64,000 nt of DNA, from assembly GCF_009852415.1 (NCBI RefSeq), contig NZ_WOXS01000002.1, forward strand, positions 3,370,501 through 3,434,500, read 5' to 3'. How positions within the stretch are numbered: position 1 is the first letter of the stretch; each line of letters starts with the position of its first letter. This DNA is from Streptomyces sp. Tu 3180. Lineage in GTDB: Bacteria; Actinomycetota; Actinomycetes; Streptomycetales; Streptomycetaceae. Below are positions 51,485 to 63,072 of this stretch, in pieces. Both the position numbers and the translations under genes were made by a program. The notes beneath the pieces were generated by a model. The model did not search any database. It saw only the letters and a program-made list of their open reading frames with translations, and was not told where the DNA came from.

Positions 51485-52000
51485 TCAGTCCGCCGGTCCC
51501 ACCAGGTTGGGGATCTCCTGCGTGGCGTACCACAGCAGCTCGTGGTCCTCCGCGCCGTCCACCGTGAACTGCGCGTCGTCGTCCCCGCCGTCCGCCGCGG
51601 GCAGCGCCCGGGCGGCGGCCGCCACGTCCGCCTCCGCGTCCGCCGCGTCCACGTGCACCGCGGCCGCCTTGGCCAGCGGCACGGGCCCGGCGACCCGCAC
51701 CTCCCCGAGCGCGGCCGGGTCGAGCCCCCGGTCGGGGTCGACCGCGGCCGCCCTGTCGGGTACGTCGACGGCGACCACGACCCGGCGCCGGGGCGCACCG
51801 GGGTCCGCCGCCAGCAGCCGCAGCGAGGCCAGCGCGGCGCGGTTGAGCGCGGCGTACTCCAGCTCCTCGATGTCGTCGGAGACGTACCACTCGCGCAGCG
51901 CGGGCGTCACGGCGTACGCGAGGAGCGGTCCGTCACCCAGCTCGCCCGTCCTGTGCGCCTCGGCGAGACCGGGGAGGGTCAGGGGGACGTAGACGCGCAT
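51485..52000 (-). CDS. Conserved actinobacterial protein (DUF6912-type)
   Basis: A 171-residue protein beginning MRVYVPLTLPGLAEAHRTGE, with no signal peptide or membrane helix. The sequence (LREWYVSDDIEELEYAALNR, RRRVVVAVDVPD, ELLWYATQEIPNLV) matches a short family I recall as conserved in Streptomyces near secA and annotated DUF6912. No function is known. It is followed on the same strand by the HAD hydrolase gene. Confidence 0.82.
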   Translation of the reverse strand: MRVYVPLTLPGLAEAHRTGELGDGPLLAYAVTPALREWYVSDDIEELEYAALNRAALASLRLLAADPGAPRRRVVVAVDVPDRAAAVDPDRGLDPAALGEVRVAGPVPLAKAAAVHVDAADAEADVAAAARALPAADGGDDDAQFTVDGAEDHELLWYATQEIPNLVGPAD

Positions 52001-52353
52001 GTCGGCCGCTTTCGTGGTCGGAGGGATCCGCCGGCACCCGGGCGAGGGCCGTCGTGCCCGGCCCGGAGAGCCTTCAGGATACGTGGGGCGTCCCCCATCG
52101 GGTCCCCGCCCGCCGTCCCGGCCGCGTCCACTTCCGGCCCGGACGTCACCCGGTGCGCCCGCTCCCGCACGGGGCCGGCCGTCCGTCGGCCACTCGGATA
52201 GGTGAACTTCCCGGCCGGTCCGACCCGCACTCCGGTTCCTTGCCGCCGCACCGTCCCGCCCCGTACAAGATCCCCAACCACGAAGTTACCGCCCGGTATC
52301 GTCGCGGCCTCCGGGCCGCGGGCGACGCCCGGGCCCGTTCGAACGGGGTCCCC
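52001..52353. other. divergent intergenic region
   Basis: A 353-bp region between the DUF6912-type gene and the Rv3235-family gene. It holds GC-rich imperfect inverted repeats only; I see no confident promoter or operator. Confidence 0.4.
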
Positions 52354-53052
52354 GTGAACAAGGTCATGACCAGGGCTCAGCACCGCCCCGGCGCCCGCCC
52401 GGCCGGCCGCCGCGACTCCCGCCGCCCCGCCGGCACCACCCCGCCCCGCACCCCCGCGGGGACCGCCTCCCGCGCCCCGTCACCCGACGGAGGACGCCGT
52501 CTCCCCACCGCCCCGCTCCGGCGCCCCGCGGACAACCGCCCGCCGTCCGCCGCCCGGCCCCTCGCTCCCCCGTCCCCGCCGGCCGGGCCCGCGCGGGACC
52601 TCTCCGCCGCCACCGCGCGGGCGGCCTCCGGCCGGGCCTCCCGGGCGATCTCCGTCCGGGAGGCCGCACCCCGCGTCCCCGGCCGCCCGCCGCACCGGCC
52701 CCTCGTCCCCCAGCCCCGCCCCACCGACCGCTTCGCCGAGCTGCTCCTCGCCGTCCTGAGCGGGCAGCGGCCCGTCCACGCCATGCTGCGGCACACGGCG
52801 GGCCGCGCCTACGACGAGCTGGTCCGGCTCGCCGAGCACGGGCCGCTGCGCACCCGCGGCGCCCGGCCCGTCGTGCGGGACGTCGGCTACTTCGTCCCCC
52901 GCGAGGGCGCCATCGAGGCGTTCGCCCGGATCGGCGCCGGCGACCGGCTGCGCGCCATGGCGTTCCGGCTGGAGCGGGGCCGGGACCTGCGCTGGCGCTG
53001 CACCGCCGTGGAGCTGGGCGGCCCCCGCCCGCACCGCGCCGACGGCCGCTGA
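52354..53052 (+). CDS. Rv3235-family protein
   Basis: A 232-residue protein. The first 130 residues are a low-complexity Arg/Pro/Ala-rich stretch; the C-terminal 95 residues form the conserved domain (RFAELLLAVLSGQRPVHAML, HTAGRAYDELVRLAEHGPL, RLRAMAFRLERGRDLRWRCT). The GTG at 52354 or the ATG at 52366 may be the start. Genes of this family sit next to secA across actinobacteria, and here it converges on secA. The role is unknown; the location hints at export or envelope function, which is only inference. Confidence 0.82.
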   Translation: MNKVMTRAQHRPGARPAGRRDSRRPAGTTPPRTPAGTASRAPSPDGGRRLPTAPLRRPADNRPPSAARPLAPPSPPAGPARDLSAATARAASGRASRAISVREAAPRVPGRPPHRPLVPQPRPTDRFAELLLAVLSGQRPVHAMLRHTAGRAYDELVRLAEHGPLRTRGARPVVRDVGYFVPREGAIEAFARIGAGDRLRAMAFRLERGRDLRWRCTAVELGGPRPHRADGR

Positions 53053-53064
53053 GCACCCGACGAC

Positions 53065-53104
53065 GGCCGAGGGCCGGGCACCCGGGGGTGCCCGGCCCTC
53101 GGCC
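53065..53104. terminator. bidirectional terminator between Rv3235-family gene and secA
   Basis: A 19-bp complementary pair (53065-53083 with 53086-53104), folding as a long stem with a minimal G-rich loop, lies 12 bases after the plus-strand stop and 32 bases after the secA stop on the minus strand. Confidence 0.85.
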
Positions 53105-53136
53105 GGCTCGGACCGCTCCTCACGGAGCGGCACCGC

Positions 53137-55983
<2,847 letters not shown>

Positions 55984-56265
55984 GGGGGTTGGTCTCCTTG
56001 CCGGTCGGGCCTGGGACGGTCGGTTTCCGTTTCACTGACTGAGCAACGGCCATCGTATGCGAGGACCCCACCGCGCCGGGAGGCCCACAGTGGCGGTGGC
56101 CGTCCGTTGCTCCTTCATCTGTTTCACAGCTGCTTCGAAAGGCACAACGTCCGGGCCCCTCGGATGGTGCCGTGTCGTCCCGGGGAATTGTGCGGAGGGT
56201 GATCAACGGCTCACGCGGGGCCACACGCCTGGCGTCGCTCCCGGCCCGGGTCGCAGAATCGGCCG

Positions 56266-56835
56266 ATGGAACCCGTCACGCTCACCACCGACCGCCTCCT
56301 GCTGCGCGCGGTCGGCCCGCAGGACACCGGCGCGGTGTACGCCGCCTGCCAGGACCCCGACATCCAGCGCTGGACCACGATCCCCTCCCCCTACCTGCCG
56401 GAGCACGCGCGGGGCTTCACGGAGCAGATGGCCCCGGACGGCTGGGCGAACGGTTCGATGTTCACCTTCGGCGTTTTCCTCCCCTCCCGGGACCTCGTGG
56501 GGATGCTCGGCATCACCCCGCGCTCCCTCGGCGTGGGCGAGATCGGCTTCTGGGGGACGAAGGAGCACCGCGGCAACGGCTACATCACCGAGGCCGCCGT
56601 CGCCGCCGCCCGCTGGGCGTTCACCCGGATGTCGATCGACCGCGTGGAGTGGCGCGCGGAGGTGGGCAACCGGTCCTCCCGCGCGGTGGCCGAACGCGCG
56701 GGCTTCACCATCGAGGGCACCCTGCGCTCGGCGATCAACAACAAGGGGGTGCTGCGGGACTGCTGGGTGGGCTCCCTCCTGCCGTCCGACCTGGGGCTGC
56801 CGTCGACGGCGCCGTACCTGCCGGGCCGGGGGTGA
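56266..56835 (+). CDS. GNAT-family (RimJ/RimL-type) N-acetyltransferase
   Basis: A 189-residue acetyltransferase. MEPVTLTTDRLLLRAVGPQD is a RimJ/RimL-like start, and GEIGFWGTKEHRGNGYITEA contains the acetyl-CoA binding loop (RGNGY). RVEWRAEVGNRSSRAVAERAGF and EGTLRS complete the family pattern. It may acetylate a protein N-terminus or a small amine; the substrate is unknown. It lies 49 bp upstream of the YcaQ-type gene and may be co-transcribed. Confidence 0.9.
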   Translation: MEPVTLTTDRLLLRAVGPQDTGAVYAACQDPDIQRWTTIPSPYLPEHARGFTEQMAPDGWANGSMFTFGVFLPSRDLVGMLGITPRSLGVGEIGFWGTKEHRGNGYITEAAVAAARWAFTRMSIDRVEWRAEVGNRSSRAVAERAGFTIEGTLRSAINNKGVLRDCWVGSLLPSDLGLPSTAPYLPGRG

Positions 56836-56884
56836 CACCGGGTCCTCCCCCGGTTGTCAGTGCCGCCCTCTATCGTGCGGGCGT

Positions 56885-58072
56885 ATGACGACCCTCCCGC
56901 GTCCGACCACGGAACTCTCGGCAGACGAGGCCCGCCGCATCGCCCTGAGGGCCCAGGGCTTCCTCGGGGCCCCCGACCGCCGCTCCGGCGTCCGGGGAGT
57001 CCTGCGCCACCTGGGCGCGGTGCAGCTCGACACCATCTCCGTCCTCGCCCGCTCCCACGAGCTCGTCCCCTACGCCCGCCTGGGCGCCGTGGGGCGCCGG
57101 ACCGTCGAGGACGCCTACTGGAAGCAGGGGTCCCGGCCGCCGCACGCGTTCGAGTACTGGTCGCACGCCGCGTGCGTCCTCCCCGTCGAGGAATGGCCCC
57201 ACTTCGCCTTCCGCCGCCGTGCCTACCGCGCCCGCCCGCACTGGAACCACGACCTGCCCGACGGTGTCCACGAGCAGGTGATCAAGCAGCTCCGCGCGGA
57301 AGGCCCCCTGACGGCCACCGAGTTGGGCGGCGCCAAGCGCACCAGCGAGTGGTGGGACTGGTCGGGGACCAAGGTCGCCGTCGAGCGCGCCCTGATGCAC
57401 GGCGAGGTGGTGTGCGTCGAGCGCCGCGGCTGGAAGCGGGTCTACGACCTCGCCGAGCGCGCGATCCCGCAGGCGCTGCTGCACGACGAGCTGGACGACG
57501 CCGAGTGCCTGCGCCGCCTGGTCGGCCTGGCGGGCCGGTCCCTGGGCGTCGGTACGCGCGCGGACATCGCCGACTACCACCGCCTCAAGGCCGAGCAGGT
57601 CGACGCGGTGATCGCCGACTCGGGCCTGGTCCCGGTCACGGTGGAGGGCTGGTCCAAGCCGGCCTGGGCCGATCCGGCGGCCCTCGCGACGCCGCCGCGC
57701 GGGCGGCACCGCACGACGCTGCTGTCCCCGTTCGACTCCCTGGTCTGGGAGCGGGCGCGCACGGAGCGGATCTTCGGCTTCACCCACCGTCTGGAGGCCT
57801 ACGTCCCCAAGCCGAAGCGGGTGTACGGCTACTTCGCGATGCCCGTGCTCGCCGGCGGCCGGCTCGTCGGCCGGGTCGATCCGGCCCGCGCGGGCCGCAC
57901 GCTGGTGGCCAAGCAGGTCACGCTGGACGGCCGGAAGGCGGTCCCGGCGGTGGCCCGGGCCCTGGTGGAGGCGGCGGGCTGGGTGGACTGCACGAACGTG
58001 CGCGTGGAGCGGGTCGACGCGCCGGAGCTGCGCGAACCGCTCGTCCTGGAAGTCGCCCGCGCCCTCGCCTGA
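56885..58072 (+). CDS. YcaQ-type winged-helix DNA glycosylase
   Basis: A 395-residue protein of the HTH_42 / AlkZ-YcaQ family, which unhooks DNA interstrand crosslinks or excises bulky alkylated bases. The motif VQLDTISVLARSHELV (about residues 43-58) carries the QxD triad of the YcaQ branch; the AlkZ branch has QxQ. Later features LLSPFDSLVWERARTERIFG and FTHRLEAYVPKPKRVYGYFA are family hallmarks. The ATG at 56885 follows the acetyltransferase gene. Full length. This is probably a genome-maintenance gene rather than a resistance gene, since no biosynthetic cluster is near. Confidence 0.9.
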   Translation: MTTLPRPTTELSADEARRIALRAQGFLGAPDRRSGVRGVLRHLGAVQLDTISVLARSHELVPYARLGAVGRRTVEDAYWKQGSRPPHAFEYWSHAACVLPVEEWPHFAFRRRAYRARPHWNHDLPDGVHEQVIKQLRAEGPLTATELGGAKRTSEWWDWSGTKVAVERALMHGEVVCVERRGWKRVYDLAERAIPQALLHDELDDAECLRRLVGLAGRSLGVGTRADIADYHRLKAEQVDAVIADSGLVPVTVEGWSKPAWADPAALATPPRGRHRTTLLSPFDSLVWERARTERIFGFTHRLEAYVPKPKRVYGYFAMPVLAGGRLVGRVDPARAGRTLVAKQVTLDGRKAVPAVARALVEAAGWVDCTNVRVERVDAPELREPLVLEVARALA

Positions 58073-58112
58073 CGCCCGCCCGCGTCCGTGGTCCGCGCAC
58101 GGGGCGCCGCTC

Positions 58113-58153
58113 ACCGGACCGTCACGGGTCATGTCGGCCCGTCACGGTCCGGT
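58113..58153. terminator. convergent terminator
   Basis: ACCGGACCGT (58113-58122) and ACGGTCCGGT (58144-58153) form a perfect 10-bp stem with a 21-base loop that can itself pair GGG with CCC. It lies between the converging YcaQ-type and response-regulator genes. Confidence 0.6.
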
Positions 58154-58183
58154 ACGGGCCGGCACGGACCGCCACCCGGTCGC

Positions 58184-58930
58184 TCACCGGATCTCGAGGA
58201 TCTTCTCCCGCATCGCGTAGACCACGGCCTCCATCCTGGAGTGCAGCTGGAGCTTCTCCAGGATGTTGCGCACGTGGTTCTTCACGGTGTTCTCGGAGAT
58301 GAACAGCTCCTTGGCGATGTCGCGGTTGTTCATCCCCGTGGCCACGAGCTTGAGGACCTCCAGTTCACGGTCCGTCAGCCGGGGCGCGGGCACGAGCCGG
58401 CGTTCGTCGGTCCGCTGGATCATCGACTTGAACTCGGTGAGCAGTTTCGACGCCATGGAGGGGCTGATCTGCGACTGCCCGTCGGCCACCGCCCGGATGG
58501 CGGTGGCCACCTCGTCCGTGGAGATCTCCTTGAGGAGATAGCCGGTCGCGCCCGCCTTGATGGCGTCGTAGAGATCGGCTTCCTCGTCGCTGATCGTCAG
58601 CATGATGATCTTCGCGCTGGGGGCCACCTCCTTGATGGAGGTGCACGCCTCGATCCCGCCCCGCTTGGGCATCCGCACGTCCATCAGGATGATGTCCGGC
58701 AGCAGGTCGGCGGCCTTCTCCACGGCTTCGGCGCCGTCCCCCGCCTCCCCGACGACCTGGATGTCCTCCTCGGCGGCGAGCACGATCTCCAGCCCGCGGC
58801 GGAACAGCGCGTGGTCGTCCACCACGAGGACCCTGATCGGTTCCTTGCGTGAGGAGCCCTCCTCCGGGCCCATGCCGACGACGCCGTCGCCGACGTCCTC
58901 GTCACGCATCGGTCCGAAGCTGTCCGCCAT
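58184..58930 (-). CDS. NarL/LuxR-family response regulator
   Basis: A 248-residue two-component regulator. The receiver domain (about residues 31-150) has the acidic pair in VLVVDDHALF, phospho-Asp in ILMDVRMPKRGG, Thr in MLTISDEE and Lys in GYLLKE. The LuxR-type helix-turn-helix (about 183-245) has LTDRELEVLKLVATGMNNRD and VKNHVRNILEKL. The ATG at 58930 has GGGAGGAACG before it and gives an N-terminal extension of 30 residues. No histidine kinase gene is adjacent, so it is an orphan here. Confidence 0.95.
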   Translation of the reverse strand: MADSFGPMRDEDVGDGVVGMGPEEGSSRKEPIRVLVVDDHALFRRGLEIVLAAEEDIQVVGEAGDGAEAVEKAADLLPDIILMDVRMPKRGGIEACTSIKEVAPSAKIIMLTISDEEADLYDAIKAGATGYLLKEISTDEVATAIRAVADGQSQISPSMASKLLTEFKSMIQRTDERRLVPAPRLTDRELEVLKLVATGMNNRDIAKELFISENTVKNHVRNILEKLQLHSRMEAVVYAMREKILEIR

Positions 58931-59073
58931 CGTTCCTCCCCCTGAAGGCTGTGGCCTGTGGTCCGGAGCCATCGCCAACCCAAGGCAACGGCCCACCGGT
59001 TGAGCCGTTGCAACCATGATTCCATGCCCGGATGACACCCAGGCGACAGCGGGCGGTGCAAAGAGACCGCGCG

Positions 59074-59114
59074 CCGGTGCCCCTGGGGGCGCACACGCGC
59101 ACCAGGGGCACCGG
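59074..59114 (-). terminator. terminator downstream of hpf
   Basis: A perfect 13-bp stem (59074-59086 with 59102-59114) with a 15-base loop, 20 bases after the hpf stop. Confidence 0.7.
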
Positions 59115-59134
59115 TCCGGCTGTCGCCCGGCAGA

Positions 59135-59827
59135 TCAGCCGCCGAGTGTTCCGCCCGCCTCGGGGGAGTGCGTCTCGGTGACCATCGTGTCGGTGCTGAG
59201 GTGGATCACGCCGTAGTCGTAGGCGTGCCGTCGGTAGACGACGCTGGGTTCCTTGGTCTCGGAATCGACGAACAGGTAGAAGTCGTGCCCGACCAGCTCC
59301 ATCTCGTAGAGAGCCTGGTCGAGGGTCATGGGCGCGGCCACGTGGGTCTTCTCGCGGACGACGAGGGGCCCGTCACCCTGCACTTCCAGGGAACCGACCT
59401 TCTTGGTGGGGACGGCCTCCTGCTCCTCCTCGAGGGAACTCGCGCCGGTCCCGTTGAGTGTCGCCACGCCCGGGACGTGGTCGGGGACCTCCGAAGCCGA
59501 GATCCTGCGCGCACCACGCCGCGAGAAGCGCTTGTCGTGCTGTTTGCGCAGCCGCGCGTCCAGCTTTTCCGCTGCCAGGTCGAGCGCCGCGTACGGATCG
59601 CTCGCCGCTGCCTCCGCCCGGATCACCGGACCGCGGGAGCGGAGCGTGATCTCCACTCGGTCGCAACGGTCGGCCTGTCGGGGGTTGGGCTCCTTGGACA
59701 CCTCGACATCGAGGCTGATCACCTTGGCATCGAGCTTCTGGATCTTCTCCAGCTTCAGCTTCTCGGCCACGTGCTTCCGGAACCGCTCGGGCACCTCGGT
59801 CTTGCGGCCCTTGACGACGATGTCCAC
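59135..59827 (-). CDS. hpf: Long-form ribosome hibernation promoting factor
   Basis: A 230-residue protein that pairs 70S ribosomes into inactive dimers. The GTG at 59827 (VDIVVKGRKTEVPERFRKHV) starts the S30AE ribosome-binding domain (residues 1-105), and after a linker the C-terminal dimerisation domain (about 170-225) has KTHVAAPMTLDQALYEMELV, HDFYLFVDSETKEPSVVYRR and DYGVIHL. The two-domain length marks the long form that makes 100S particles alone. It has a long leader and a possible ECF-type promoter at the end of comF, which fits control by stress or dormancy. Confidence 0.94.
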   Translation of the reverse strand: MDIVVKGRKTEVPERFRKHVAEKLKLEKIQKLDAKVISLDVEVSKEPNPRQADRCDRVEITLRSRGPVIRAEAAASDPYAALDLAAEKLDARLRKQHDKRFSRRGARRISASEVPDHVPGVATLNGTGASSLEEEQEAVPTKKVGSLEVQGDGPLVVREKTHVAAPMTLDQALYEMELVGHDFYLFVDSETKEPSVVYRRHAYDYGVIHLSTDTMVTETHSPEAGGTLGG

Positions 59828-60138
59828 GCAGAACTCCGTTCCCGGATCGCTCCGCTTCGTCGCGGAGCATCTCCCTTTTGCACCAGGCTCCGGCGAAATC
59901 CGGAGCCTCGGACTCGGTGACGTCCACCTCCTCCCCCGTAGGCGGGATCTCCAGTCCACCGGAGCGGGTGATTGCGAAAAACCCGCAGCACGGCAATCGG
60001 ATTCGAGAGGTGTGGCCTGCGGCTTTCCCTCACAACCGAACATATCTCGCCCGGACGGATGGCGTCACCCTCTACCGAGACGTACCTCCATTCAGGTGAA
60101 TTAGCCCTCTCATTCCCTGCAACGAAGCAAGATCTTCG
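59828..60138 (-). promoter_or_regulatory. long leader region of hpf
   Basis: A 311-bp gap with less GC than average. It contains a 7-bp hairpin GCTCCGC / GCGGAGC at 59849-59868 close to the hpf ribosome binding site, which might affect translation. The likely promoter lies at its far end (see 60121-60146). Confidence 0.45.
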
Positions 60139-60146
60139 TCAGTTCC
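60121..60146 (-). promoter_or_regulatory. candidate ECF-sigma (SigR-like) promoter for hpf
   Basis: On the minus strand, GGAAC (60146-60142), an 18-base spacer and GTT (60123-60121, within CGTT) match the GGAAT-N18-GTT pattern of SigR-type promoters with one change in the -35. It overlaps the comF stop codon. A transcript from here would have a leader of about 285 nt. Confidence 0.35.
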
Positions 60147-61119
60147 GGTTTATTTCGAAAGCGTCCGGTGATGCCGCGACGACGGCTGCGCCCACCACGT
60201 CGACGATCCCGTCGGCGCCGCCCGCGCCCGCCGTCCCCGGCTGCCCGCCGGACCACCGGCCCGTCCTCCGCCGAGCCGGCCCGTTCCGCTGTTCCCCTCT
60301 GCCTTCCCCTGTCTCACCCCTGTACACGGACGCGGCACCCGAAATGCTCGAAACAGACCCCTCGTACGGCCCCGCGCCGGGCCCCGCTCCCGGCTCCGTA
60401 CACGGTCCTCCCCCGGCCCGCGACCGCGCCCGCACCGCGCGTGCGGCCTCCGCCAGCGAGGCACCGGTCGTCATCAGGTCGTCGACGAGCACGACCGGGC
60501 CGTCCAGGAGCAGCCGGTCACAGCCGGGGACGACCACCAGCGCACCGGCGAGGTTGGCCAGCCGCCGCCGGGAGTCCAGCCCCGCCTGGTCGGCCACGTG
60601 CCGCCGCTGCCGCAGCGCGGGGAGCACCCGGGCGGGCACCCCTCCCCGCCGCAACGCGCCCGCCGCCGCGAACGCGATCCGCCGAGCCGGGTCGTGTCCC
60701 CGCGCCCGCACGGCCCGCCGCGCGGACGGCACGGGGACGAGCAGCACCGCGCCCGGAAGGTGGTGCGGCTCCCCGGTCCCGCGCCCGTGCGGCGCCCGGT
60801 CCGCCGCCGCTTCCGGTGTCCCCGCCGCGCGCAGCCCCGCCCGCACCGCTCCCGCCAGGGCCTCGCCCAGCGGTCCGGCGAGGGCCAGGACGCCGCGTTC
60901 CTTGTGCGCCAGCAGCGTGGCGCGCACCTCGTCCGCGTACCGGGCCGCCGCGTGCACCGGCGGCAGCCCGGCCGGCTCCGGGACCGGCCGGACCCGGCGC
61001 GGCGCGGCCCCGCCCAACGCCGTGCGGCACCGGGCGCAGAGCACCGCGCGGGGCCTGCCGCATCCGCCGCACTCGGCCGGGAGCACCAGATCGGTGAGGT
61101 CCTGCCACCATCCCCGCAT
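60139..61119 (-). CDS. ComF-family phosphoribosyltransferase
   Basis: A 326-residue protein. The ATG at 61119 (MRGWWQDLTDLVLPAECGGC) starts with a four-Cys zinc site (CGGCGRPRAVLCARC), followed by a phosphoribosyltransferase domain with PVPSARRAVRARGHDPARRI and the PRPP loop VVLVDDLMTTGAS. A tail of about 90 residues follows, low in complexity in its first part (GAGPGAGPYEG) and ending with AAVVAASPDAFEINRN, which looks like the conserved family end; the middle appears to be an insertion. The role in Streptomyces is not known; the name comes from the DNA-uptake protein. Confidence 0.85.
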   Translation of the reverse strand: MRGWWQDLTDLVLPAECGGCGRPRAVLCARCRTALGGAAPRRVRPVPEPAGLPPVHAAARYADEVRATLLAHKERGVLALAGPLGEALAGAVRAGLRAAGTPEAAADRAPHGRGTGEPHHLPGAVLLVPVPSARRAVRARGHDPARRIAFAAAGALRRGGVPARVLPALRQRRHVADQAGLDSRRRLANLAGALVVVPGCDRLLLDGPVVLVDDLMTTGASLAEAARAVRARSRAGGGPCTEPGAGPGAGPYEGSVSSISGAASVYRGETGEGRGEQRNGPARRRTGRWSGGQPGTAGAGGADGIVDVVGAAVVAASPDAFEINRN

Positions 61120-61224
61120 GGCCCCACTGTGCCCACGTCCGCCGTGTCCGGCCACCCCTGTGGACGACTCCGCGCGGAGCGGTCCGTCCGCGGCGGACCG
61201 GGAGCGTTCACTCCCGCGGACCGC

Positions 61225-63072
61225 TCACCCCGGGTAGACGGGCGCGGTCCCCTGTGTCACCTTCTGCCACTGCGCCCCCGAGGGCAGCCGGACGATCCCG
61301 TCCACGGAGTACGCCACCAGCGGCGCCTGTTCGTCCGCCGAGGCGGTGACGTCCTTGACGCCGGTCAGGGAGGCGGGCGGGGGCACGTCCGGCGTGGAGC
61401 CGTCGACCTCGACGTACTTCATCTGCTCCACACCCCCCTGCTCGCGTCCGACCACCACGAGCCGGCTGTCCCCGGCCCAGGACATGGCGGTGACCTGCTC
61501 CAGCTCGGGCGTCGCGGACCGCAGCTCCCGCACGGTGACCGCCGCCCGCTCGCCGGTCCCGCCGTCCGGGCCGCCCCGCTCGATCCGCCCGATCAGCAGG
61601 GACCGCCGGTCGCCCTTCTCCACGACGAGCGCGATCCGCACCCCGTCGGCGGCCACCCGGACCGCCTGCACCCGGCCGTCCAGACCCGGTGTCCGTACCG
61701 GCAGCGGCTCCTTCGCGTCCTTCTCCAGCAGGTACAGCCGCGGGTTCCCGGGGTCCCGGTCGGCCACCCACAGGCCGCCCTGCGCGTCCCAGCTCGGCGC
61801 GGTCAGCCGGTCCCCCTCGGTCTTCCCCCGGCTGCGCAGCACCGGCTCGCCGAGCGAGCCGTCCGACACCAGCGGGGCGACGTACAGCGACGTGCCGTCG
61901 ATGGCGACCCCGGCCGCGGTGTGCTCGTCCCGCGCGACCGCCACCGAGCGCAGCGCCTTGTCGCCCTCGCCCAGCGCCCCCGGCACCGGTTCCGGCTGGG
62001 TGTCGCTGCTGCCCGCGGCGATCCGCACGAGCCGGTGCTCGTCGTCGACGAAGTACAGGTAGTCGGGGTGGTTCAGCGCGCCCCGGGTGGCCACCGTCTC
62101 GGCGCCCTCCCGGGTGAGCGAGCACAGCTGCCCGCCGCCGGCCCGCAGATCGACCTCCTCCACCGCCGGGCTGAGGGTGCGCAGCGTGAACAGCAGCTGG
62201 GCCGCCATCTCCGCGCACCGTTCGGCGCCGGCCTCGGCCGCCTTGTCGTTGAGCGGCACGGTCAGCCTGCCCCGGTCGTCCGCCGTCAGCGAGCCGGTGC
62301 CCTTGCGCAGTGCCGTACCCGCGGGGAAGCCCGACCTGACGACCGGGTCCAGCCAGGTCGTGGGTCCGGCGAGGAGGGAGCGCACCATCTGGGTCGTGGG
62401 ATCCACGTGGCTGCGCACGTAGACGGGGTCGGCGACCGCCGACGGCGGCGCGCCCGTGCCGGCCCCCTCCGCGTTCGAGGCGAAGTAGTACTTGTTGACG
62501 GCCATGTAGTTGCGCTGGAAGTCCGACCTGCCCATGACGACGCCCTGTGGCACCGAGTCGATGCGCCACTGGCCGTTCTCCGCGTCCTTCGTGAGGTGCA
62601 CGAGCTTGTTGTAGGGGCCGGTGGCGGGCGCGTACGACTGCTGCGCGTCCACCGTGGCGACCCTGGTGCCGGTCAGCGTGTAGGTGAGGGAGTCGGCGTC
62701 CTCCCCGCCCTCCCGGGCCGGAGGGTCGGCGTAGGCGCCCGGCCCGTCCGACAGCACCGTGGTGGACAGCTCCGGCCGCCAGGTCTTCGCCGCCTTCGGG
62801 GTCAGGTACTGGCGCGCGGTCCGGTAGTCGGGGTCGTCGCTGGTCAGCGCCTCCAGGAAGCCCTGCACGATCTGCGCGTGCGTGGCGTCCTCGCTCGGCG
62901 GCATGGCGAACACCCGCACCTGCGTGTCCTGCCGGGGCGTGGACTCGACGTCCCGCAGATCCCCGCTGTCGGGCATCGAGGCGCACCCGGCCAGCAGGAC
63001 GGCCCCGCCCGCGGCGTACGCCACCGTCCGCACCGGAATCCCCCGGCCGCGCCCCACGCGCTCACCGCCCAC
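61225..63072 (-). CDS. lpqB: Lipoprotein LpqB
   Basis: A 615-residue lipoprotein that modulates the MtrAB two-component system. The GTG at 63072 has GGGGAGG at good spacing and gives a signal with lipobox LLAGC (about residues 22-28). Downstream are a GerMN domain (about 190-320; SHVDPTTQMVRSLLAGPTTW) and a C-terminal beta-propeller-like LpqB domain. An in-frame ATG at 63087 is the alternative start. The start overlaps the mtrB stop by 11 bases, so the two are coupled. The protein probably acts at the outer membrane face and senses the envelope state. Confidence 0.94.
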   Translation of the reverse strand: MGGERVGRGRGIPVRTVAYAAGGAVLLAGCASMPDSGDLRDVESTPRQDTQVRVFAMPPSEDATHAQIVQGFLEALTSDDPDYRTARQYLTPKAAKTWRPELSTTVLSDGPGAYADPPAREGGEDADSLTYTLTGTRVATVDAQQSYAPATGPYNKLVHLTKDAENGQWRIDSVPQGVVMGRSDFQRNYMAVNKYYFASNAEGAGTGAPPSAVADPVYVRSHVDPTTQMVRSLLAGPTTWLDPVVRSGFPAGTALRKGTGSLTADDRGRLTVPLNDKAAEAGAERCAEMAAQLLFTLRTLSPAVEEVDLRAGGGQLCSLTREGAETVATRGALNHPDYLYFVDDEHRLVRIAAGSSDTQPEPVPGALGEGDKALRSVAVARDEHTAAGVAIDGTSLYVAPLVSDGSLGEPVLRSRGKTEGDRLTAPSWDAQGGLWVADRDPGNPRLYLLEKDAKEPLPVRTPGLDGRVQAVRVAADGVRIALVVEKGDRRSLLIGRIERGGPDGGTGERAAVTVRELRSATPELEQVTAMSWAGDSRLVVVGREQGGVEQMKYVEVDGSTPDVPPPASLTGVKDVTASADEQAPLVAYSVDGIVRLPSGAQWQKVTQGTAPVYPG

